In this document: piece after piece, positions 31,057-42,314 of the stretch
Layout of the letters: every line of letters begins with the position of its first letter
Numbering within the stretch: the first letter of the stretch is position 1
DNA from: Thalassobacillus devorans MSP14
GTDB lineage: Bacteria > Bacillota > Bacilli > Bacillales > Halobacillaceae
DNA length: 64,000 nucleotides
Direction: 5' to 3'
Assembly: GCF_000496835.1 (NCBI RefSeq)
Contig: NZ_KI543238.1
Coordinates: 139,984 to 203,983, forward strand
Made by a program: the position numbers and the translations under genes
Notes under the pieces: generated by a model
Databases searched by the model: none
Seen by the model: the letters and a program-made list of their open reading frames with translations, nothing else
What the model was told of the DNA's origin: nothing

Positions 31057-32483
31057 ACTTTGAAACAGTAATCGGTCTCGAAGTACACGTAGAACTAAAA
31101 ACGAATTCAAAAATCTTCAGCCCATCTCCTAACATGTTTGGAGATGAGCCTAATACAAACGTCAACCCGATCGATCTCGGGTATCCTGGTGTTCTGCCAG
31201 TATTGAATGAGGAAGCGGTCAATTTCGCTATGAAAGCTGCTATGGCTTTAAATTGTGAGATTGCGACAGACACTAAGTTCGACCGGAAGAACTACTTCTA
31301 TCCCGATAACCCGAAAGCTTATCAGATTTCCCAGTTCGATCAGCCAATCGGGGAAAACGGTCATATTGATATCGAGGTTGATGGCGTGAAAAAGCGTATC
31401 GGGATCACTCGTCTTCACTTAGAAGAAGATGCTGGTAAACTGACCCATAGCGATGAGGGCTACTCACTGGTTGACTACAACCGTCAGGGTACCCCACTTG
31501 TAGAGATCGTATCGGAACCTGATATCCGTTCTCCGCAGGAAGCGTATGCTTACCTGGAAAAATTGAAGAATATCATTCAGTACACCGGAGTATCGGATTG
31601 TAAGATGGAAGAAGGTTCACTGCGTTGTGACGCGAACCTTTCCCTTCGCCCAATCGGGCAGGAAGAGTTCGGTACCAAGACAGAGCTGAAGAACCTGAAT
31701 TCATTCTCTTTTGTTCAAAAAGGCCTGGAGTTTGAAGAAAAGCGTCAGGCACAAGTGCTGCTTTCCGGTGGGGAAATCCTGCAGGAGACACGCCGTTATG
31801 ACGAACAGACGAAAGAAACGATTCTAATGCGTGTCAAAGAAGGTTCGGACGATTATCGTTACTTCCCGGAACCGGATTTAGTTCCGCTGTATATTGACGA
31901 TACTTGGAAAGAGCGCATTCGTGCCGAAATCCCAGAGCTCCCTGATGCACGTAAGAAACGTTATATCGAGGAACTTGAACTTCCGGAATATGATGCGATG
32001 GTGCTTACGAATAATAAAGATATGTCTGATTTCTTTGAAGAAACCATCAACCATGGAGCGGATGTCAAACAAGCCTCAAACTGGCTGATGGGTGAAGTTT
32101 CTGCTCATTTGAACAAGCAGCAGAAGGAGTTTGATGAGATAGCTTTGACTCCGGAATCACTTGCTAAGATGATAAAGCTGCTTGAGGATGGTACAATTTC
32201 TTCTAAAATCGCCAAGAAAGTTTTTGCTGAGTTAGTGGAAAAAGGCGGCGATCCAGAGAAAATCGTTAAAGAAAAAGGACTTGTGCAGATTTCTGATGAA
32301 GGTCAGCTGACCGAAATTATCACCAGGATCCTTGATGACAACCAGCAGTCGATTGAGGATTATAAGAACGGTAAAGACCGTGCCCTTGGTTTCCTAGTCG
32401 GTCAGGTCATGAAAGAAACCAAAGGACAGGCGAATCCGCCGATGGTCAACAAGATCATCCTTTCAGAAATGGAAAAGCGCTAG
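31053..32483 (+). CDS. gatB: Glu-tRNA(Gln) amidotransferase subunit GatB
   Basis: A 476-residue kinase/transamidase subunit that activates Glu (or Asp) on the misacylated tRNA and receives ammonia from GatA. N-terminal [20 protein letters not shown], then [18 protein letters not shown], and a C-terminal YqeY-like tRNA-binding domain (about 330-476). Start ATG 31053 overlaps the gatA stop. Confidence 0.97.
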   Translation: MNFETVIGLEVHVELKTNSKIFSPSPNMFGDEPNTNVNPIDLGYPGVLPVLNEEAVNFAMKAAMALNCEIATDTKFDRKNYFYPDNPKAYQISQFDQPIGENGHIDIEVDGVKKRIGITRLHLEEDAGKLTHSDEGYSLVDYNRQGTPLVEIVSEPDIRSPQEAYAYLEKLKNIIQYTGVSDCKMEEGSLRCDANLSLRPIGQEEFGTKTELKNLNSFSFVQKGLEFEEKRQAQVLLSGGEILQETRRYDEQTKETILMRVKEGSDDYRYFPEPDLVPLYIDDTWKERIRAEIPELPDARKKRYIEELELPEYDAMVLTNNKDMSDFFEETINHGADVKQASNWLMGEVSAHLNKQQKEFDEIALTPESLAKMIKLLEDGTISSKIAKKVFAELVEKGGDPEKIVKEKGLVQISDEGQLTEIITRILDDNQQSIEDYKNGKDRALGFLVGQVMKETKGQANPPMVNKIILSEMEKR

Positions 32484-32512
32484 ACCATACTACAGAACAG
32501 AACACGGGCTTG

Positions 32513-32541
32513 CAAAAGCACGCATAGTACTGCGTGCTTTT
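32513..32541 (+). terminator. gatCAB terminator
   Basis: CAAAAGCACGCA pairs with TGCGTGCTTTTG around TAGTAC. The T run is short, so termination may be partial. Confidence 0.75.
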
Positions 32542-32642
32542 GTATGTTTAAATAATTTGGACCATACACTATAATGATGGCAAAAAAAGTGTAAACAAGC
32601 TATGATAGATAATGGAACAAGCCTGGATGAGGGGGAGACCTT

Positions 32643-33578
32643 ATGAAACGTGCTCGGATCATCTATAATCCGACCTCCGGAAGGGAAGTATTTAAAAAAG
32701 TATTACCTGATGTACTGCAGCGCTTTGAGCAAGCGGGCTATGAAACATCTGCACATGCCACTACCTGCGCGGGAGATGCGACAGAAGCTGCTACGATTGC
32801 GGTCCAGCGTGGTTTTGATGTGGTGGTAGCAGCAGGCGGTGATGGCACCATCAATGAAGTGATCAATGGCATTGCCGAGCAGGAAGACCGGCCGAGACTA
32901 GGTATCATTCCGGTTGGTACAACGAATGACTTTGCCCGAGCGTTGCGCGTACCAAGGAATAACATTCATAAAGCTGTCGATGTTATCCTCGAGGATCATT
33001 ACGAAGCACTCGACATCGGCAGGGTAAACGGTCAATACTTTATGAATATCGCCGGTGGAGGAAAATTGACCGAACTTTCCTATGAGGTACCCAGCAAGCT
33101 GAAAACAATGCTGGGTCAGCTTGCCTATTACCTGAAAGGAATAGAAATGCTCCCTTCACTAAGGCCGACCTATGTGGAAATCGAGTATGACGGGAAAGAA
33201 TTCAAAGGGGAAATTATGTTGTTCCTCGTTTCTAATACGAATTCGGTAGGCGGGTTCGAGAAACTGGCGCCTGGTGCAGAGATGAATGATGGGCTGTTTG
33301 ATTTGCTGATCATTAAAAAAATGAACATGGCAGATTTCATCAGAATCGCTTCGCTGGCAGCGCAGGGCAGGCATTTGAACGATCCACATATCATTTACAC
33401 GAAAGCAAGCCTGATTAAAGTTCATACCGAAGAGAAGATGCAATTGAATATCGATGGGGAATATGGTGGATTATTACCCGGGAAATTTGTCAATCTGTAT
33501 CGACATATCGACTTTTTTGTCCCAGAGGATAAATTTGTCGCAGAAGAGAAGAAATTAGAAGACATCGATATGAAATAA
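32643..33578 (+). CDS. dagK: Diacylglycerol kinase DagK
   Basis: A 311-residue lipid kinase (YerQ type) that returns diacylglycerol released during lipoteichoic acid synthesis to phosphatidic acid. It has IIYNPTSGRE at the start, AAGGDGTINEVINGI near residue 62 (nucleotide loop), GIIPVGTTNDFARAL near 88, and a beta-rich C-terminal domain. A TATAAT at 32570-32575 is a possible -10 element. GGGGGAG precedes the ATG. Confidence 0.95.
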   Translation: MKRARIIYNPTSGREVFKKVLPDVLQRFEQAGYETSAHATTCAGDATEAATIAVQRGFDVVVAAGGDGTINEVINGIAEQEDRPRLGIIPVGTTNDFARALRVPRNNIHKAVDVILEDHYEALDIGRVNGQYFMNIAGGGKLTELSYEVPSKLKTMLGQLAYYLKGIEMLPSLRPTYVEIEYDGKEFKGEIMLFLVSNTNSVGGFEKLAPGAEMNDGLFDLLIIKKMNMADFIRIASLAAQGRHLNDPHIIYTKASLIKVHTEEKMQLNIDGEYGGLLPGKFVNLYRHIDFFVPEDKFVAEEKKLEDIDMK

Positions 33579-33586
33579 AGCCATAG

Positions 33587-33615
33587 GCTGTAGATATCAT
33601 TATCTACAGCTTTTT
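33587..33615 (+). terminator. dagK terminator
   Basis: GCTGTAGATA and TATCTACAGC pair around TCAT, followed by T5, just after the dagK stop. Confidence 0.92.
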
Positions 33616-33783
33616 CGCTATCAAAAGCGTCATGTGTTAAACTTTTGTCAGCGAACACCTATCAATATGTGGGTTATCCCACTCTCTATCATTTAATTTG
33701 ATCTATAAACAGAATTCGTTCCAAACACATAAATGAGCGTTCATGGTAATTTTGATAAAACATTAGAAAAAGGACGATGTGTT

Positions 33784-35157
33784 ATGGCTAAACCAAAGCC
33801 GCCAGTACAAAAAAATCAAACGGTAGAACTGACTTTCGAGGATCTGACCCATGAAGGGGATGGGGTCGGTAAAATAGATGGCTACCCGCTATTTGTTCCT
33901 TATGGACTGCCAGGTGAAAAAGCAACGGTGAAAGTCGTCAAAGTAAAGAAAAACTTTGGGTTTGGTAAGTTGCTCGACCTCCATGAAAAAAACCCTGAAC
34001 GGGTGGATCCGCCTTGCAACGTATTTTTTCAGTGTGGTGGCTGCCAAATCCAGCATATGAGCTACGATATGCAGTTGAAAATGAAGCAGAAGCAGGTTAA
34101 AGATGCGATGCGGAAAATCGGCCATCTGGAACATGTGCCTGTGCACCAGGTGAGAGGGATGAAGGATCCCTGGCGGTACCGCAACAAGGTTCAGATGCCG
34201 GTAGGAGAACGTGATGGACGTCTGGTTGCCGGCTTTTATCAAAAACGGAGCCATAATATCATCGACATGGATACGTGTGTCGTACAGGACGAGTCGAATG
34301 ACCGTATGGTAGAAGCAGTGCGCCGTATCGCAGAGCGATATGGAGTCAGGTCCTATGATGAAGAAAATAACCGGGGGGTATTGCGCCATATCATGGTCCG
34401 TACCGGTCAAAACACGAAAGATGTGATGGTGGTGCTGGTTACCAGAACGAAAAAACTCCCTAACCAGGACGAGATCATTGATGAAATCCGCGACGCTTTC
34501 CCTAGTGTGAAGTCGATCGTTCAAAACGTAAATCCAAAGCGCACGAACGTCGTATTGGGTGACGATACAAAGGTACTTTATGGAGAAGAATATATCTACG
34601 ACACGATCGGCGATATCAACTTCGCCATATCGCCTGAATCGTTCTATCAGGTTAATCCGACACAGACAAAGACGCTATACGACCAGGCACTGGAGTACGC
34701 GGCATTGAGTGGAAAAGAACAAGTCATCGATGCCTACTGTGGTATCGGCACCATATCGCTTTTTCTCGCCCGTAACGCCAGGAAAGTATACGGGGTTGAA
34801 GTAGTTCCGGAAGCAGTTGCCGATGCCAAAGCAAATGCAAAGTTGAACCACATCGAAAATGCAGAATTTTATGTCGGTCAGGCTGAAAAAGTGATGCCAT
34901 GGTGGAAGTCGCAAGGATTGAATCCTGACGTCATTGTTGTGGATCCACCACGAAAAGGCTGCGACGAACAGTTATTGCAGTCGATGCTGGATATGAATCC
35001 TGAGCGAATTGTTTATGTTTCCTGCAATCCATCGACACTGGCACGTGACTTAAGAATACTGGAAGATGGCGGCTATGAAACGAAAGAGATTCAGCCGGTC
35101 GATATGTTCCCCCAGACATCACACGTGGAGTGCGTCTCGTGGTTAGAGAAAAAATAA
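33784..35157 (+). CDS. rlmCD: 23S rRNA (uracil-5-)-methyltransferase RlmCD
   Basis: A 457-residue RumA/TrmA-type enzyme; the B. subtilis orthologue (YerS/YefA) methylates two uridines of 23S rRNA. An N-terminal TRAM domain (about 10-65) binds RNA. Cys in [15 protein letters not shown] plus a later Cys are the 4Fe-4S ligands. The SAM site is [17 protein letters not shown]. The catalytic Cys is in [16 protein letters not shown]. The frame opens 51 bases earlier, but the ATG at 33784 matches the family N terminus. Confidence 0.95.
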   Translation: MAKPKPPVQKNQTVELTFEDLTHEGDGVGKIDGYPLFVPYGLPGEKATVKVVKVKKNFGFGKLLDLHEKNPERVDPPCNVFFQCGGCQIQHMSYDMQLKMKQKQVKDAMRKIGHLEHVPVHQVRGMKDPWRYRNKVQMPVGERDGRLVAGFYQKRSHNIIDMDTCVVQDESNDRMVEAVRRIAERYGVRSYDEENNRGVLRHIMVRTGQNTKDVMVVLVTRTKKLPNQDEIIDEIRDAFPSVKSIVQNVNPKRTNVVLGDDTKVLYGEEYIYDTIGDINFAISPESFYQVNPTQTKTLYDQALEYAALSGKEQVIDAYCGIGTISLFLARNARKVYGVEVVPEAVADAKANAKLNHIENAEFYVGQAEKVMPWWKSQGLNPDVIVVDPPRKGCDEQLLQSMLDMNPERIVYVSCNPSTLARDLRILEDGGYETKEIQPVDMFPQTSHVECVSWLEKK

Positions 35158-35175
35158 GTAGGGGATGCAGCAACC

Positions 35176-35225
35176 AAAAAGCACCTTACCGATGCCTGAG
35201 GAGGCGTTCTGGTAAGGTGCTTTTT
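35176..35225. terminator. Bidirectional terminator between rlmCD and katG
   Basis: AAAAAGCACCTTACC pairs with GGTAAGGTGCTTTTT around a 20-base loop; it serves both converging genes. Confidence 0.93.
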
Positions 35226-35226
35226 C

Positions 35227-37470
<2,244 letters not shown>

Positions 37471-37521
37471 TTACAACTCCCCCTCCTGGATATGGTGATG
37501 AGAATTTATAACCGTTCTCAG

Positions 37522-37551
37522 ATTATAATTATAATAAAAAATCCCTCTTAA
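37522..37551 (-). promoter_or_regulatory. katG promoter
   Basis: On the minus strand TTAAGA (37551-37546) and TATAAT (37527-37522) are 18 bases apart. The -10 element lies inside the PerR box. Confidence 0.55.
37523..37537. promoter_or_regulatory. PerR box at katG
   Basis: TTATAATTATAATAA matches the Per box TTATAATNATTATAA at 14 of 15 positions counting the free centre base. It overlaps the predicted -10 of katG, so peroxide-sensing PerR would repress until oxidised. Confidence 0.75.
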
Positions 37552-37565
37552 TGAAAGCGTTTTCC
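37552..37565. promoter_or_regulatory. cre-like site upstream of katG
   Basis: TGAAAGCGTTTTCC fits the cre consensus at 13 of 14 positions. It adjoins the katG -35 element. Confidence 0.5.
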
Positions 37566-37568
37566 AAT

Positions 37569-37583
37569 AATTTTCAGAAAATA
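37569..37583. promoter_or_regulatory. CodY-like box upstream of katG
   Basis: AATTTTCAGAAAATA matches the CodY motif AATTTTCWGAAAATT at 14 of 15 positions. The remaining part of the 423-base gap 37471-37893 holds a weak 70-codon frame I do not accept, and a 17-base direct repeat described below. Confidence 0.5.
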
Positions 37584-37803
37584 GTTTTAGACATAAAAAA
37601 ACAGCTGAAGGATAGCGTGAATTTTAAATAAGGATGCTACACTTCTATGGCTGGAAGATTCCCTGTTTAGCATGGGTAATATGTCTTTTATGGTTTATCT
37701 TTATGCGTAACACACCAGTATTATTTTCTGGATCAAAAAATTTATGGCAGGAAGGTTCGACAATTTGTTATGCTGGGGCTGTATATAAGAATGGAAGCAA
37801 TTT

Positions 37804-37894
37804 AAAAGGGGAGGAAATGACAAGAACGGAAGGGGTAAGTTACTGAAGTGGAGTGCATGGATAAGGATAATAAAGACAAAAGGGGAGGAAATGA
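37804..37894 (+). repeat. 17-base direct repeat carrying a ribosome binding site
   Basis: AAAAGGGGAGGAAATGA occurs at 37804-37820 and at 37878-37894. Each copy has a strong binding site followed by ATG. The first copy opens a 9-codon frame (MTRTEGVSY, stop at about 37846), and the second opens the UPF0158 gene. Confidence 0.7.
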
Positions 37895-38352
37895 TGATAA
37901 AATTAAAAGAAATAGCTGAATCCATGGCATTGCAAATGGACGAATTTTACACGTTTTTCGATAAAGAAAGCTGCAAGTTTATTCTTATCAGTGAAGAATC
38001 TTTACAATCTGCTGAAGATATGGAGCCATTTGACCATTTGCCGGAATGGCAGCAGGAAGAAAGGGAATGGGCAAATCTCTGTTTGGAGTATCCAAAGCGG
38101 TTTGTAAGTCTGCCTGATAAATTTGTCATCGATGAATATGGGATGATGAAAGAATTTATTTTTCACTTAAAAGACGATAAGCAAAAAAATCAACTTCTCA
38201 GAGCAATCCAGGGACGCGGGGTCTTTCGCAGGTTCAAAGACCTGATAAACCGTTGGAATATTGACCGGGAATGGTACCAATTCCGTGAGGAGGAATATGA
38301 GAAGATCGCACAGGAGTGGTGTGAGGAGAACGATATTGAGTATAAGCTGTAA
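37894..38352 (+). CDS. UPF0158 family protein
   Basis: A 152-residue soluble, acidic protein. EIAESMALQMDEFYTFFDKE near the N terminus and the C-terminal FKDLINRWNIDREWYQFREE are typical of the UPF0158 family, whose function is unknown. ATG at 37894 is 5 bases after GGAGG; the ATG at 37891 is only 2 bases away and less likely. It stands alone between divergent katG and convergent DUF4317. Confidence 0.8.
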   Translation: MIKLKEIAESMALQMDEFYTFFDKESCKFILISEESLQSAEDMEPFDHLPEWQQEEREWANLCLEYPKRFVSLPDKFVIDEYGMMKEFIFHLKDDKQKNQLLRAIQGRGVFRRFKDLINRWNIDREWYQFREEEYEKIAQEWCEENDIEYKL

Positions 38353-38401
38353 GGTGAAAGTATGTTGCGGTATTCCAGGTGAGGGATGCTTTGTGGGAAA
38401 C

Positions 38402-38441
38402 AAAAGGACATTCTCTTCTTCATGAGAAGGAACGTCCTTTT
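38402..38441. terminator. Hairpin between UPF0158 and DUF4317 genes
   Basis: AAAAGGAC with TTCTC pairs with GAGAA and GTCCTTTT through an unequal internal loop. T runs on both ends suggest a terminator for both converging genes. Confidence 0.65.
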
Positions 38442-38461
38442 ATATTGGCATTTTTTACTCT

Positions 38462-39649
38462 TCATTCTTCCACCTGACTATTTCGTTCACCAAATGCTTC
38501 GGGAAGCATTTTGAACCCTTCCACCTCCGCATCTTCTTCCACTTCAATCATTATATAACGTTTTCCCAGGTGATTGATTTGCTTGACAAATTGCAAATCC
38601 TGGGGACTGATGGCAATGTTGGCTACTTTCGTATTGATCTTAATCGACTTTGATTTATACTTTGGAACGATGCTGCTCGCTTTTAGCTCGTAGGCCTCGT
38701 CATCGGTGATTTTTTGAAAAGCGTCTTTTACTTTTTCTGGTTCTACCTTTGCGCCACTTCGGCTTAAGACCCGCTCCACATCGTTGTAATCAAGTTTCGG
38801 TGTTTCTCCCTCTTCGTTTTCCTCTACAACATTATTGATTTCACCATAGACAGTAGCCAGGGTGGACGGAGGAAGCTGATCTCCGACCACATCTCTGATG
38901 ACTTCTTCAAAAACCGCTTTATCTTCTTTCGCGGTCATGATTTCTTCGCCATTCAATACTTCTTCAATAAATCGGTAGTCAGGTTCGTTGGCCTTGCCTG
39001 CACTATAAAGGATATGGTTAACATCGGCTGAGTTTTCCGTAAAGCATGGAAAAAGAAATCCTGCTATCGGAGCGTTGAGATCGATAACCGGATCAACCTC
39101 GATATTATATTTGAATTCCTTTTCGATATAGTCGAACTGCCATTCCCTTTTAGGTTCCTGGGTTTTGTTGATGCTGCACAGGATAAAGGAGTGGGAGTAG
39201 ACAGTATCCCGTTCACTTTCCTCAGCCTCTTCATTACGTCGCTTCATCGGCTTCATGTATTCGGCACGAATAAAGGAGATGACGACATCCTTCTCATACG
39301 GATGGTCCTTAATGATTTTCTCTGTCATTTGCAGCATTTGTGCTTTCCACTCTTCGACTTCGCTGCTTAACAGTCCTCGATGCAAGATAAGCTGGGTGTT
39401 GTTGTCAGTTTCCCGCTGGAATTTCAGCTCGAACAGCTTTTCATCCAGTTGGCCTGTCAGTACTTTTTTGAAGTTATTCATAAACAGCTCCTGCTGATCC
39501 CTATCGAGCATTTCGAACGGCTGGCTCTGATGATGAAAAATTTCCGTAGTTTCTTTCATGATATATACGTTAAAAAGGTCCGATATTTTCAATAAGTCAT
39601 TATCCACTTTGAACTGCCTGCGAATGCCGGCAACATCTTTTTTGTCCAT
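38462..39649 (-). CDS. DUF4317 family protein
   Basis: A 395-residue soluble, highly acidic protein with no signal peptide or membrane span. The beginning (MDKKDVAGIRRQFKVDNDLL), the central FLFPCFTENSADVNHILYSA and the ELKASSIVPKYKSKSIKIN segment match the DUF4317 family of Firmicutes. Function is unknown. GGAGTGAATAATTA precedes the ATG. It is monocistronic. Confidence 0.85.
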   Translation of the reverse strand: MDKKDVAGIRRQFKVDNDLLKISDLFNVYIMKETTEIFHHQSQPFEMLDRDQQELFMNNFKKVLTGQLDEKLFELKFQRETDNNTQLILHRGLLSSEVEEWKAQMLQMTEKIIKDHPYEKDVVISFIRAEYMKPMKRRNEEAEESERDTVYSHSFILCSINKTQEPKREWQFDYIEKEFKYNIEVDPVIDLNAPIAGFLFPCFTENSADVNHILYSAGKANEPDYRFIEEVLNGEEIMTAKEDKAVFEEVIRDVVGDQLPPSTLATVYGEINNVVEENEEGETPKLDYNDVERVLSRSGAKVEPEKVKDAFQKITDDEAYELKASSIVPKYKSKSIKINTKVANIAISPQDLQFVKQINHLGKRYIMIEVEEDAEVEGFKMLPEAFGERNSQVEE

Positions 39650-39844
39650 TAATTATTCACTCCTGCGTTCCGAGAGTTATGCATCTTCCTAAAAAGATTC
39701 TTTTATTTTAACATAGGGATCATTTGGAGAGGGAAGGCTTTTATATGATTACATTTGTTTATTGCATAAAACACTGTGTTTCGGGTAATGAAAGTAAAAG
39801 GAGTAAGTAGCAAAAAAAGGATTTATGGAATGGAGGTTTTAAGT

Positions 39845-40318
39845 GTGGATAATAAAATGAACCGGGGTATTCTGACCGCACTGGCAGGTATCGGCCTTGC
39901 CCAAGGGCTGAAGATTTTGACGCATAAACGCGTGTCAGGAGAGTGGGATGTGAAACAGGTGGCTACCACTGGCGGGATGCCAAGTTCCCATTCTGCGGGA
40001 GTTTCAGCGCTTGCTACATACATAGCGGCCAATAGAGGTTCCCGTCATACGGAAACAGCATTAGCGGTCGTTTTTGGGGTGATCGTCATGTATGATGCCC
40101 AGGGAATCCGCCGTCATACCGGGGAGATTGCCAAACTGGTCAATGAGCTGGAAAACAGTTTTGCTATGATATCGAAAGATTTTCCAAGTCTGGAATTCGT
40201 TCAGCGGGAAAAGGAATTGAAGGAACTGTTGGGTCACCAGCCTTTAGAAGTTCTGGGCGGAGCACTTTTAGGAACTGCATTAGGGTTACTTTCTGCAAAA
40301 TATGAAGATCGAAAATAG
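39845..40318 (+). CDS. Divergent PAP2 family protein (YuiD type, DUF212)
   Basis: A 157-residue membrane protein. VATTGGMPSSHSAGVSALAT is the family hallmark, a diverged acid-phosphatase/vanadium-haloperoxidase motif, and VIMYDAQGIRRHTGEIA follows. The C terminus KELLGHQPLEVLGGALLGTA is typical. GTG at 39845 after TGGAGG gives a length like B. subtilis YuiD (158); the frame is open 69 bases upstream. Activity has not been shown for the family. Confidence 0.85.
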   Translation: MDNKMNRGILTALAGIGLAQGLKILTHKRVSGEWDVKQVATTGGMPSSHSAGVSALATYIAANRGSRHTETALAVVFGVIVMYDAQGIRRHTGEIAKLVNELENSFAMISKDFPSLEFVQREKELKELLGHQPLEVLGGALLGTALGLLSAKYEDRK

Positions 40319-40449
40319 ACCTTTCAGCACAACTATCACCATTCAAATTTTTTGGAGGACAGATTGCATCAACAGGTTCGGAACATCTAATGAAAAATGA
40401 AAAGTTATCACTCTATAATTTAAAAACGTTTCTACTTTATTGAACCCAG

Positions 40450-40480
40450 AAAAAAGCCCTCTCGATGCGAGAGGGCTTTC
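40450..40480. terminator. Terminator of the BCCT transporter gene
   Basis: AAAAAAGCCCTCTC and GAGAGGGCTTTC pair around GATGC. The minus strand ends in T6, so it mainly serves the BCCT gene; it may also stop transcription from the PAP2 gene. Confidence 0.88.
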
Positions 40481-40486
40481 GTAGTT

Positions 40487-42091
40487 TTACTGATCATTCT
40501 CATTCCAATCATAATTATCTTCAATATGGTCGATGATACGCTGGTGGCGTTTTTCCTCTGCTTTTTTCTCGGCTTTCCTGCGCGCATCTCTATAATCTTC
40601 CCGGATTGATTTCAACAATGAAATAGCAGCTACCAGCAGTACAAAGGAGAATGGCAGCGCTCCTATCAGGGAGGCTGTCTGTAACCCCTTTAATCCGGCG
40701 CTGATAATTAAGACAGCAGCTAGGATAGCAATCAGGGAACCCCATACGACTTTTACAATGACGGACGGATTATTATCTCCATTCGAGGTCATCATTCCAA
40801 GTACGAAGGTAGCGGAGTCGGCTGATGTGACCAGAAATGTAAACAATAAACAGATGGCCAAAACAGAGAGGGCAGTTCCTAACGGTATGTTCTGCAACAT
40901 ATTGAATAGGGCAGTGGTTTCATCTTTAGCTACCGCGCCTGCAATGTCTGTTCCATGGAAAAGGTCGAGGTTAATCGCTGTCCCGCCGAAGATTCCAATC
41001 CAGATGATTCCAATAGCTGGAGGAGCTACCATTACCCCCAGTACAAATTCACGGACGGTCCGCCCTTTTGAAATCCTGGCTACGAACATCCCGACAAATG
41101 GCGCCCATGCAATTGTCCATGCCCAATAATAAACCGGCCAATCCTGAACCCAGGTTCCATTTGTGTATTGGTCCAATCTTAAGCTTGCCTGGAAAAAGTT
41201 TTGTAAATAATCACCGATTCCCATGGTTATAGTATCAAGGATGAACCCGGTCGGGCCGATGATCAGCACTACTACCATCAGCAGGAGTGCAAGTGCCAAG
41301 TTGGTATTACTTAAGTATTTGATTCCGCGATCCAGACCGGAAATGGTCGAGACCATAAAGAATAAGAACATCAACGCCACAATGATGATTTGGGTGGTGG
41401 TTCCGGATGGCACATTGAAAACGAAACCGAGCCCGCCATTGATCTGCAGCACGCTTAAACCTAAGGTGGTAGCAACACCCATTACCGTTGCGATGACCGC
41501 AATGATATCTATCGTATTTCGAAGCGGCTTTTTCCCTTTATTGCCGATAACAGGGTTCATGGTATCACTTATCAGGCTTCTTTCATCCTGACGATAGATG
41601 AAATAAGATAGAGCTAAACCTACGAATGTAAAAGAAGCCCATTGATGGATACCGTTGTTGAAGAAAGCATTCCACATTGCTACCCGAGCAGCCTCAGCAG
41701 TCTCAGGTTCGACATTTTCAAATGGAGGCGGAGATCCAAAGTGGGTCATTGGTTCGGCAACACCCCAGAACACGATACTGACCCCGAAACCGGTACTGAA
41801 TAACATAGCGATCCAAGTGAAAATCGGATACTTGGGTTTTGTATTTTCACCGCCCAGTTTAACCTTTCCGTATTTACTGAATGCCAAATAAAAGTTGAAG
41901 ATAATAATGAAGAGGACAAAAGCTAAATAGAACCAGCCAAATGTATCAGCAATGAAGCTGTAGATAGTATTTGCCTGGGAGGATAGTGCCCCTGGAGCTA
42001 ATGCGCCCCACAAAGCAAACAAGAAAATGATGGTAAATGATACCCAGAAGATACTGTTCATAAATTTGTACTTCTTCCGTTTACTGCCCAT
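40487..42091 (-). CDS. BCCT family betaine/carnitine/choline transporter
   Basis: A 534-residue secondary transporter with 12 membrane spans. The family motif is visible in VYYWAWTIAWAPFVGMFVAR then ISKGRTVREFVLG (span 8 aromatic box that binds the quaternary amine). Early FSTGFGVSIVFWGVAEPMTH has the glycine-rich unwound helix. The charged C-terminal tail (from about 500) is of the kind that senses osmotic stress in relatives. GAAAAGGAG precedes the ATG at 42091; the frame is open 18 bases upstream. It is likely an OpuD-like osmoprotectant carrier, but the substrate is not certain. Confidence 0.92.
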   Translation of the reverse strand: MGSKRKKYKFMNSIFWVSFTIIFLFALWGALAPGALSSQANTIYSFIADTFGWFYLAFVLFIIIFNFYLAFSKYGKVKLGGENTKPKYPIFTWIAMLFSTGFGVSIVFWGVAEPMTHFGSPPPFENVEPETAEAARVAMWNAFFNNGIHQWASFTFVGLALSYFIYRQDERSLISDTMNPVIGNKGKKPLRNTIDIIAVIATVMGVATTLGLSVLQINGGLGFVFNVPSGTTTQIIIVALMFLFFMVSTISGLDRGIKYLSNTNLALALLLMVVVLIIGPTGFILDTITMGIGDYLQNFFQASLRLDQYTNGTWVQDWPVYYWAWTIAWAPFVGMFVARISKGRTVREFVLGVMVAPPAIGIIWIGIFGGTAINLDLFHGTDIAGAVAKDETTALFNMLQNIPLGTALSVLAICLLFTFLVTSADSATFVLGMMTSNGDNNPSVIVKVVWGSLIAILAAVLIISAGLKGLQTASLIGALPFSFVLLVAAISLLKSIREDYRDARRKAEKKAEEKRHQRIIDHIEDNYDWNENDQ

Positions 42092-42251
42092 AGTCAGTCT
42101 CCTTTTCAATCATAAATTAAGGGTTTTACTCCCAATTACTTTACCCGCCTGTCCAAGCAGGTAACCTAGTTAATTTTATGTAGTTTTGATAAGAAATAAG
42201 CAATATGGAATGCGTAAAGAGTAGTGGTCGAATATTTCGTGTACCTAAACA

Positions 42252-42280
42252 TTGATTTTCAAGATAAACTGGGTTAAAAT
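42252..42280 (+). promoter_or_regulatory. Promoter of the MFS exporter gene
   Basis: TTGATT (42252-42257) and TAAAAT (42275-42280) are 17 bases apart, about 35 bases before the GTG start. Confidence 0.6.
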
Positions 42281-42314
42281 TTCTAAGTTACTTAAAATGG
42301 AAAGAAGGAATAAC

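Noticed and set aside
37634-37846. 70-codon frame upstream of the UPF0158 gene
   Set aside because: Poor binding site, one hydrophobic stretch then sequence without domain-like features, and it overlaps the direct repeat. It looks like a chance frame.
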